A stretch of 64,000 nt of DNA from Apiosordaria backusii (lineage: Eukaryota; Ascomycota; Sordariomycetes; Sordariales; Lasiosphaeriaceae). Positions 21,428 to 30,026 of this stretch are shown here, in pieces. The notes below the pieces were generated by a model. It did no database searches. It saw only the letters and a program-made list of their open reading frames with translations, and was not told the origin of the DNA. The stretch covers positions 806,001 to 870,000 of the forward strand of contig JAUKTV010000010.1 in assembly GCA_030549205.1 (NCBI GenBank), read 5' to 3'. Made by a program: the position numbers and the translations under genes. How positions within the stretch are numbered: the stretch's first letter is position 1; each line of letters begins with the position of its first letter.

Positions 21428-22667
21428 ATGGCATCAACATCAACAGACCAGGCGCAAACGCCAGAGACCAAGCCTCCCGTCGCCATCGTGGTGATCGGCA
21501 TGGCAGGTTTGTGACACGCATTCCCCCCTGCCCACGCATTCACTAATCCAGATGACAGGCTCCGGCAAGACGACCTTCATGCAGCGAATCAATGCCTACC
21601 TCCACGAGAAGAAGCAGCCGCCTTACGTTATGAACCTCGATCCCGCCATCACACATTCCCCCTTCCAGGCCAACATCGACATCCGTGACTCGGTCAACTA
21701 CAAGAAGGTGATGGAAGAGTACAAGCTTGGCCCAAATGGAGGGATTATGACGTCTCTGAACCTCTTCGCCACAAAAGTTGACCAAGTAATGGGCATCCTC
21801 GAGAAGCGCGCCGCGCCAAACCCCGAAAACCCTGCGCAGAAGCCCATTGACAAGATCCTGGTCGATACTCCCGGTCAGATCGAAGTGTTCGTCTGGTCAG
21901 CCTCGGGTACGATCCTGTTGGAGTCGCTTGCTTCATCTTTCCCGACAGTTATCGCCTACGTAATCGACACCCCGCGCACGAGCTCCACGTCGACATTTAT
22001 GAGCAACATGCTCTATGCGTGCAGTATTCTCTACAAGATGAAGCTGCCCATGATTCTGGTGTTTAACAAGGCTGACGCGAAGGACCCATCCTTCGCCAAG
22101 GAGTGGATGACCGACTACGAAGCCTTCCAGAATGCTCTCGCCGAAGATGAGAACAGAAATGCGTTTGGCGGTGTGGAAGGAGGTGACGGTGCTGGCAGCG
22201 GGTATATGGGCGGCCTCATTAACAGCATGAGCCTGATGCTCGAGGAGTTTTATACGCATCTCAGCGTCGTGGGTGTCAGCTCGCTTCTCGGCACTGGCAT
22301 CGATGAGTTCTTCGAGGCAGTTGCAGAGAAGGCGGAGGAGTTCAAGAGGGATTACCAGCCAGAGCTCGACCGGAGACGGGAGGAGCGCGAGAAGAATAAG
22401 GAGAAGCAGCGCGAAAAGCAGCTCGCCAAGATGATGACAGACCTGAAAATGGGCGACTCATCCATGTCCAAGGCGGTGGCGGATCTCAAGGCTGGCGATG
22501 AGGATGACAAGGATGCTCCGATCCTCAGCTCTGATGAAGACGATGACGATATTGACATGGACGAGAATGACAAAGAGGGTCTCCAGGCCAGGTATCAGGC
22601 TGCCATGCAGTCAGACTCTGTTGAGACGGATGCCAGCTTTGCCAAGTATATTTACTCACAGCGCTAA
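21428..22667 (+). CDS. NPA3: GPN-loop GTPase 1 (NPA3/XAB1), RNA polymerase II assembly factor
   Basis: There are two exons, 21428-21506 and 21559-22667, giving 395 residues. The intron splits the Gly codon of the P-loop: exon 1 ends within GMAG and exon 2 resumes at SGKTTFMQR. Two AGs lie 7-8 nt apart at the 3' splice site; only the second keeps the frame, so the ATG at 21552 lies inside the intron. Motifs are GMAGSGKT (residues 24-31), the diagnostic GPN loop at 84-86 (KLGPNGG), DTPGQIEVF and FNKAD. A charged coiled coil and an acidic tail follow. Npa3/GPN1 works with GPN partners to assemble RNA polymerase II in the cytoplasm and bring it to the nucleus. RPB12, a shared polymerase subunit, lies immediately downstream on the other strand. 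Confidence 0.96.
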
Positions 22668-23030
22668 GGGGTACGGCAGATATGAGTGAAAAGTTATTGG
22701 GATAGTGAGAAAATGGGAGGGAATAAAGGGTATATTTAGCATTGACTCGGCGTTTAGATATGATACCAGCGTGTTTTTGGTAACGGAAAGACAAAAGAAG
22801 TTTATGACAAAACACTAAAATATGTCTCTGCCCATGTCCAACGTATTCCCCAACGCCGTGATAAATAAAATGCTCCTTTGGCCGCCCATGCCGTGCCTCT
22901 GCGCCATAGCCATAGCCATAACCACAGTTTTGAGAGCAGGCTTAGCCAGGTATTATCCACGGCAGCTTCGCCTCTACTTTCCCAAATCCCATTGATGCTT
23001 TTTCTCGTTCATCGAATTCCAACAAATCAA
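22668..23030. terminator. convergent 3' regions of GPN1 and RPB12
   Basis: This tail-to-tail spacer of 363 nt is AT-rich at 22720-22870 and holds the presumed polyadenylation regions of both genes. I see no gene in it. Confidence 0.45.
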
Positions 23031-23302
23031 TCACCGAGCCTCGAACTGAACCATTCTGTACAGCGCATTTGTCAGCCTTCGGATCACGAAAATTCTTGCG
23101 ACAGTGTTTAAACAAACCTCTTTGTCCGCTCCTTGTACAGCACGCGCGCACCGCACTTTTGGCAGCGGATAGGCGCGCCCTTCTCGAGGGGGACGCGGAC
23201 GGCGCAGTCGCCGCAGCGGTAGATCATGACGCCGGAGCCGGCGGCGGCATCGTCGCGCTGGGAGAAGGCGCCGGAGGGAGCTTCGTAGTCTTGGCCGGAC
23301 AT
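23031..23302 (-). CDS. RPB12: RPB12/ABC10-alpha, shared small subunit of RNA polymerases I, II and III
   Basis: There are two exons on the reverse strand, 23302-23118 and 23055-23031, giving 69 residues. Without splicing the frame runs into TAA after KERTKRFV. A 62-nt intron (GTTTGT donor, TACAG acceptor) instead joins ..KERTKR to MVQFEAR and a TGA stop. That ending matches what I know of fungal RPB12. The zinc site is C30, C33, C47 and C50 (MIYRCGDC and IRCQKCGA). The N-terminus is short, variable and disordered. The subunit sits at the Rpb3/Rpb11-side assembly platform of all three nuclear polymerases. The ATG at 23302 is used because the in-frame residues upstream do not resemble the family. 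The gene is head-to-head with the HIT gene. Confidence 0.93.
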
Positions 23303-23894
23303 TTTCTCTTTTCTTATCGACAAATCCCTGATCGTTTTATAAGTGCGGGTTTGCTTGAAGTTGCACAGTGCGATAGTTTGGGGTGAGGCTGTTCGTCGAT
23401 AGATGGATTGGTTTGTGATGACGGATGGACGGATGGAGTGGAGGGGCTCTTTCAGAGGCAGAATGACTTGCGCGCACACAGAGAGCCGAGAAGGCAGGCA
23501 GAAAAAAAGGCGGAACAAGGCGGCAAGATTCTGGCGGTCACTGGCGTGGTGGGTCGGTGGCTGCGCGCGGTGAAGAGCAGGGATCACGTGGCAGCTAAAG
23601 TGGAGCCGAGGAACTGACAGGGGACGGCTTCCGGCAGGCAAGGAGACCCCAGGAAATCGGGAGAGAACGACCGGGAATTGAGATCCGGGGGAAGCGTTGT
23701 GTGGGAAGTGGGAACCTTGACAGCTTGCTCCCTTCAAGTTCAAAACAAACCACATTTTTTAAACAACAAACATTTTGTATATTCTTGTATAAAGCGACCT
23801 TACATACTGGTTATAGCTTCAACAATCACCTCCGAAAACCTAGCATACTTCGCTACTTGTAATCAGTCAGCATCAAACACCGGAGATAACAGCC
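23303..23894. promoter_or_regulatory. divergent promoter region of the RPB12 and HIT genes
   Basis: This spacer of about 590 nt between two divergent start codons carries one palindromic E-box, CACGTG, at 23585-23590. The remainder is unremarkable. The frame that runs from here into the HIT gene has no ATG and is treated as leader. Confidence 0.5.
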
Positions 23895-24532
23895 ATGTCC
23901 CCCAAAGACGACACCCCCCTCCGACCATCCCAACCCCTCCCCGACGCTTCCACCTTCGACCCAACACCATCTCCTTCTCACGACACAAGCTGCCCGTTCT
24001 GCCACATAACCACCATCTACCCCCCATACCCCCCACCTCCCCACCCCCTCCATCCTCATTATCCCCCTCCCTAACCTCCCCCAACCCCTCCACCTTCCTC
24101 ATCCTCTCCACGCCCCTCCTCATCGCCTTCCTCGACATCATGCCCCTCTCCCCCGGGCACCTCCTGTTATGCCCCCGCGCCCACCGCCCAAAACTAACCG
24201 ACGTCACCCCCGCCGAGTCCGCCGAGCTAGGGAAATATCTTCGCGTGCTGAGCACGGCGGTGTCAAGGGCAACAGGGATAAAAGACTGGAACGTGGTGCA
24301 AAACAACGGCGCGGCGGCGGCGCAGGTGGTGCCGCATTGTCATTTCCATGTGATTCCGAGGCCGGAGCTGAGGGATAAGCGGAATGAGAGGTTTACGAGC
24401 ACGATGTTTGGACGGGGGCAGAGGGATGAGTTGGATGATGAGGAGGGGGAAAAGCTGGCGGGGGAGATTAGGGAGCGGGTGAGGGAGGTGGTGGGGGAGG
24501 ATGAGGAACAGGAGAGGGGGGCGAAGTTGTAG
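23895..24532 (+). CDS. HIT-family nucleotide hydrolase-type protein, frame broken near 24000-24071
   Basis: The ATG at 23895 opens a frame (MSPKDDTPLRPSQPLPD) that reaches the expected CPFCHITTIYPP motif but stops at TAA 24072-24074. The rest of the HIT domain, from about 24075 to TAG 24530-24532, is in another frame: FLDIMPLSPGHLLLCPRAHR, VVQNNGAAAAQVVP, then the histidine triad HCHFHVIPRP and an acidic tail. The two parts together have the normal size and order of a fungal HIT protein of about 210 residues. The frame change lies in a C-rich stretch with several C6-type runs. There is no AG between about 23993 and 24210, so a spliceosomal intron cannot repair it. A base-count error at a C run, a recent mutation, or frameshifting are the options. 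Members of the family usually hydrolyse nucleotide conjugates; the substrate here is unknown. Confidence 0.75.
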
Positions 24533-25168
24533 GGGGTTTATATGGGGGGAGGTTGGGGGGATGAAAGGGGTGGGTTGGTGGGAAGGGGGGTTTTGGGGAT
24601 GGTGGTGATGGTGGAGGGATGGATTTGCATGGGGTTTATTGGACTGTTTATGGATGTTGAGGGCACGGTTGAGAGTATGGTGGAATATCCCTATTTGAAG
24701 AGAGGCGAAGAGGAAGTCGCGTTGTGTTGAGATACCCCCTGTTTTCTGTATTGCTCGTTGATTTGGTACTTATCAAGCCTATATATATCCTCCTCGAGGT
24801 CGCGTCAGTGCTATCGTCATACTGCCTTGGAAGCGGGCCATTCACATTGGGCAAACTCTGTACAAGTCGTTGTTTGCTCCTGCAGCATCCCCAAGCAAAT
24901 ATGTTTCCTCGGTGAGCCTCGGGGGTATATGGGGACAGCAGGCTTACCACTTAGCCACGTCGCCCTTGAGGTTGGAGGGGACTGGGACAGCTGTTGAAAG
25001 CTGTATGCTGGAACTAATATATATACCGTCTACCGCGGTTTATGCGACCATCACAAGACATTCGATATCAAAGCCGTATCTATCTCACTGCTTAGTTGAA
25101 GTATTGTGAACGTTACATTGTTTGTTGATGCTACCCGAATCAACACGACTATTTGACTACCTGCGCAT
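24533..25168. terminator. convergent 3' regions of the HIT and aldo-keto reductase genes
   Basis: This 636-nt spacer has no gene. The first 130 nt are strongly G-rich on the plus strand (repeated GGGG and GGTGG). The remainder is AT-rich around 24770-25110. Confidence 0.45.
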
Positions 25169-26305
25169 TTACTCATCATCCCCAAAGAACACCTTGATAG
25201 GCAACCAATCGTCCCCGCAAACCTTGAACCGATCAGGGATGGCATCGATCTTCTTGACCTCCTCATCCGTCAGCTCCCAGCCATCGAGGTCGCGGTTCGC
25301 CTTGATTCTCGACTCGGTCACACTCTTGGGCAATACGCTCCAGCCCTTCTGCACTCCCCAGGCAAGCAGAACCTGCTGGGGAGTCTTGCCTTTGCTCTCG
25401 GCGATAGACTTGACCGTGTCATTGGTGTACAGCGGGGAGTCGCTGCTTCCCAAGGGGGAGTAGCCAGACGAGTGAATGCCCTTGGAGGTGTTGTACGCAA
25501 CGAGCTTGGGCGAGGGGTTGCCAGGGTGAAGCTCGATTTGGTTGACTGCTGGGACGATCTTTTGGCCGTGTTAGCACCTGTGTTTTTGGGGTTGGAAGTG
25601 AGCTTACCTTGCAGGACGGGTCGTTGAGAAGCCTCTCCAGGTTCTTGATCCCAAAGTTGCTCACGCCAATAGCCTTCACCTTCCCCGTGTCAACCAGCTT
25701 CTGCATCTCCTTCCTATATTTAGTCAGTCAATCTGACCCCCCCTCACTCCGAATGTTGTTTTCACTCACCATGTGTCAATGTAATCCCAATCCCCATAAA
25801 CCTCCCCCTTCCCCTCATTCGCCCCCTCCTTATCAGGGTCAATACTAGCAGGCCAATGCACCAAAAACAAATCAACATACTCCACCCCCAAATTCTCCAA
25901 GCTCTTCTCCAACCCCTCCTTCACCCTCTTATGCCACGGATTATCCAGCTTGGTCGTCAGCCAAATCTCCTCCCTCGGCACACCTGACGCACGAATCCCC
26001 TCCCCGACTTCCTTTTCGTTGCGGTACCCAAAGGCAGTGTCGATGTGCCTGTACCCCGCCCTCAGCGCGGCTTCGACGGCCTTCCCGACTTCGCCGGGGG
26101 AGGACTGCCATGTTCCGAGGCCGATAGCCGGTATGGAGAGGCCGGTGACGTTGAGGGGGTAGGATTTGGAGGTTTTGGCTGAGGCGGACATGGTTGCGAG
26201 AGGACGGTAAACGATAGAGGAAGATGGTTTGAGATGGGTTAGCAAAAGGGGACGCAGACTCGTCTTGAAGGCTTGTCTTTGGATTGGTCGTAGAGCAGAG
26301 AGCAT
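25169..26305 (-). CDS. aldo-keto reductase (GCY1/glycerol dehydrogenase-like), possible mitochondrial presequence
   Basis: There are three exons on the reverse strand: 26305-25770, 25713-25608 and 25558-25169. They give 343 residues; introns are 56 and 49 nt, and the second has GCTAAC near its acceptor. The AKR barrel starts at about residue 46. The catalytic tetrad is visible as D89 and Y94 (HIDTAFGY), K119 (LTTKLD) and H150 (LVHWPA). Downstream are IGVSNFGIKNLERLL, VNQIELHP and the cofactor-binding PKSVTESRIKANRD segment. The family reduces aldehydes and ketones with NADPH; the yeast relatives Gcy1 and Ypr1 act on glycerol and related substrates. Residues 1-38 are rich in Arg, Lys, Ser and Leu with no acid, like a mitochondrial presequence. 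Met39 (MSASAKTSKSYPL) would give the usual cytosolic enzyme. Which start is used cannot be told from sequence. Confidence 0.92.
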
Positions 26306-27012
26306 AGTACAACCTCAAATGTTTTATTTCGACAGAAAAGGCGGGGGGAACACTGCTTTTAAGAAAGGAATGGCGAGCTTCGAATACCTTCTACTTCTTA
26401 ATAATTTTCCACCAGCGCCTCACCTTATGACGTTATCATATCCCCGCGCGGGGGATGAAAGTGAGGGGCTCATTGTTCGCGCTAACTGTCGCTCGAGCTT
26501 GGAGCTCCAATGCGGTGACAATCTGGTGGGGTACACGAGCTGCATGTTGAGCTGTCTGTGAGGGGCATCATTGGCTTCTGAGTCTGAAAAAGGGGCATAA
26601 CGGGCCGACATTGCGGTTGTACAAATACGAGGTGGTGTGGAGATGTGGATTGTAAGTATTCGAGCCTCAAGTCGACAGACAAAATGAAATGTCGATTGTT
26701 GTATCGTGATCAAAAAGACATTGTCCGACAGATGAAAGCTCCCCCCTGAATCCAAGACACCATTCATGCAGGTACCCGAGCTAGAGGCGACCCAGTGGTG
26801 CCGGGGGTCAAAGTCCGAGCAGATGGTTACCATGAGCCGCAATATATCAAATCGCCTCACCTAAATGAACTCCGAGACGGATCATCCTCATATTACAACG
26901 GTCAAAAATAAAAACCTCTCTTTTTTGGCACCCCTCCCAACTCCAAGATAAACGCTCCTAACTAGATATCATGCCAATCATGGTAATAACTATCCATATA
27001 GCCCCTTCAGAA
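26306..27012. other. intergenic: aldo-keto reductase promoter and ChAPs 3' region
   Basis: This is a 707-nt spacer. Both flanking genes read leftward, so it holds the upstream region of the reductase and the 3' end of the ChAPs gene. I find no gene or clear element. Confidence 0.5.
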
Positions 27013-29396
27013 CTAACCCTCTGTTCCGCTGCTTCTAAAAGTAGCACACAGCGCCGCGTAATGATGCGTCAGGTCCAAGACGTTTTGCGGCAGATTTGTA
27101 GCCTGAATAATACTTCTGATCTTGACAGCGCCCTCGTCCTCAATGAGGATACGAATCGTATGCAGCAGCTCGGGCGAGAACTCGCTATACCACCTGTATT
27201 GCCATGTCACAAGCCTGATAACCGCCGCTACGGCATCCCGTGTGACCTTGGTCTTCATAAACACCTTCAAAATACCCGCCAGTGCCTTGGGGCTAAACCG
27301 CTGACCGAGACAAGCGCGGTACGCCTCGACCGCCTCGTCAGTATGCTGGAGGCGCTCGGCAAGACTGCCGAGAATCTCCCACTCCTCTGACGACTTCTTG
27401 TACTGCATGCTCTGGGCGCGGTACTGAGCCATCTGGGTGCGCCAAATCGTGTAGACGCGGAGGTCCTCGTAGAGAACCATGAAGAGGCTGTCGAGCCAAC
27501 GCTCACACAGCCGTTTGTTATTAAGCCGGGAGGAATGGTCCTCAGAACCCTGTTGGAAGTCAGTAATTTGTTCAGGGGTGATATGCAGCATTGCTCTACT
27601 CACGTTCTCTTCTGCTTTCTTCACCACGTCAGGGTCAACAGCGCTTGAAGGTCTTTCGATATCTTCGGGCTTCCCGTTAACCACCAACGTTGGCGCAAGA
27701 GATTCACCGTCGGTCTCTTGACCGGCTTCGTCGCTCTTCTCGACAACTTCAGTCTCCTCCACCTCCGGAGCGTCTCCGTTTGCGCCGGGGTCGGGGCTTC
27801 CACGGAGAACATCGGTGCTGGGGTTTCGATTTGCGGGGTAGTGGGACGATTCCTGCTTCTCACGGTACTCGTCCTCCATGACGAAGACGTTGCTCCGGAT
27901 CTTGAGAAGCTGGTCCCAGCCAATCTTTGCTGTCATTTCGGTCAGAATAGCGTAGGCCTGCTTGAAGGTGCCACGGTATGAGGCTGCACGGAGGCCCAAG
28001 AGACTTGGATCGATCTGTTCCGAGTAGCGAGAATCGGGCTCACTGTCGATTTCGTCTAACCTCGTCTCGGCAAGTGTTGGCAAATGATACTCCCTCGGTT
28101 CCGGCATTACCGGTGCATCCTTATCCTGGTAGGTAAACATCGGGCACGAGTTGAGTGTCGTCAGCGCATTCTCCCAGTCCTCCATGGCCACATAAACCTG
28201 GGCCAGCCGAGCCCATGTCCCAAATTCACTTGGTGCTGCGATTGTGCTTCGATCGGCGCACCCGAGGGCCAGGCGCAGTCTCTCTTCCTTCAGCTCTGGA
28301 GTCGCGGCAGTCTCGGCTTTCTTCAACAAAAATTCCGCCTGTGTATCGAGCATAACATAATCCATCGGTAACTCCTTGATAGCGTCGTGCAGGACACGGA
28401 TGCCCTGTACCTCCTCGTTACCCATGAACATAACTTTGGCCAGCAGTGAGGCAACCTCGACATTTTGCGTGCGCAACTTTTCGAACAAATTTATGCCTGA
28501 AGCGTGGCGGCCGGTGGTGTGGAAGTATTTTATAAGGCCAGTCGTGAGGTGATTGGAAACAACGTTGGGCACCTGTACAACCGAGTCGGAACCGAGTGAC
28601 CAGCCTGCCCATTCGTTAGCCACTATTCATTCCTGACGGAATCCATATCAAGTCATACCCCTAAAAAACAGTTGCTCGGCCGCGCTGAGGAAGCGATGTT
28701 CGGTCTCGGTGTTCGTGACGGGATTGAAGCGTCTGACGCCAATGATCTTCCTGATGGTATCTCCTGTCCCGTCATCTGCGTAGGAATAAGCGCGCAAAAC
28801 GCTGCACAGGTAAGTCTCTAGCCAGAGCTCGTCGGTTGCCTTCCGCTTCTCGCCCCGCTCGTCAATGCAGTAGCTCTCGACCGATCCAGGGAAAGGGGCA
28901 TGCACGCGCATGTCGACTCGGGAGAAGGCATTGTAGCAGCTGGAAACATGAAACTGTCAGCTGTGAGGTGTATAGATGCTGGTAGATCAACGCGTACCAG
29001 TAGGTACCCTCGAGCGTCTTGGTGGTTGCCGAGGGGCCAAACTCCTTGTATGCGAGGGTGTTGATGTAGGCAGCAAGACTTGCCGACGACGAGGCATCTA
29101 CACCGGTGACATGGTGGTACACTCCAATCTGAAAGGGTCAGTCAGATCTCGGCTGAAAACAGGACGTCCCAATGTGTGCGAACCTGCTTGGTGTGTTGTC
29201 TCAGGGGTTGCTTGACGAGGTGGACGAGGTCAGGAGGACCCAGTTCGCGCAGGGAGCTCAGAGACTCGGTGCGAGACTCGATTGCTTCGTGCAGGACCTC
29301 TTCCGTGACCCTAGGAGTCACAGTGTTAGTGGCTTCGAAGGCCCAGACATTGGCAGACTGGAGGTAGACGAACTCGGGAACCGCTGGCGCTACCAT
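27013..29396 (-). CDS. ChAPs family (CHS6/BCH1/BUD7) exomer cargo adaptor
   Basis: There are five exons on the reverse strand: 29396-29184, 29128-28998, 28939-28659, 28622-27604 and 27549-27013, giving 726 residues. Exon 1 has the family start MVAPAVPEFVYLQSANVWAF. The third intron is only 36 nt (28658-28623); both reading options through it meet stop codons, and joining gives the sensible LFFRVANEWAGWSLG. The fourth (27603-27550, 54 nt) has a GTGAGT donor, an ACTGAC branch and a CAG acceptor but no stop, so retention would add 18 residues. The protein is a tetratricopeptide-type superhelix with an acidic disordered insert at about residues 450-530. In yeast, ChAPs bind Chs5 and Arf1 at the trans-Golgi and sort cargo such as chitin synthase Chs3. 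The gene is divergent from HIR3. Confidence 0.88.
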
Positions 29397-30026
29397 GGCG
29401 ATGGATGCACCGTTGCGACGGAGATGTGCCCCCCAGTGAGCTTGAAGAGATCAAGCCGGCAGACGGGAGAGCTTGGACCTTGGGGTTGGATCGTTGCGAT
29501 TGAGATCGAAGCGTTGCTAGCAGCACTAGTGCATGAATGCGCGCTGCAATGCAGAGTTGAATAACGTCTGATGCACCAGGGGTCAGACTGGACGAAGGTG
29601 AGATGGTCTGAAGTGGTGTTGCAGTCTCGAGTGACAAGCCACCGTGCTGCACAGTGGCCCAAATGCCAAATGTCTCCTGCAGCCGGCAGCTTCAGTGGGT
29701 CCAGTGGGATTGGTGTTCCTTGTGGCAGATTCGACCTGCGGGCCGTGCCAAGAGATTGCTCCAAAAGTTCAACTCGGGAGCTCGAGCCAACACCAATTAA
29801 AAACCCCGGCAGGCATGGCGCGTCTCGAAATGCCAATCGCGATTTGGATTTTGGGGAAGCAATCGACATGGCGCATGCACAGTCCCAGGCATGCGCATAG
29901 CCCACTTTGAAGCTGGACTTTCAACCCTAGGCTTATCGCTGTAGTTGCGCCAATTCATTGTTAGACCCAAAACCTTATACCTTAGAGAGCGCTGCATGAT
30001 CACTTTGATATTCTACTGGCGTCAAC
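29397..30026. promoter_or_regulatory. divergent promoter region of the ChAPs and HIR3 genes
   Basis: This 630-nt head-to-head spacer has no gene. The frame running from 29945 into HIR3 lacks a plausible start and is treated as leader. Confidence 0.5.
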
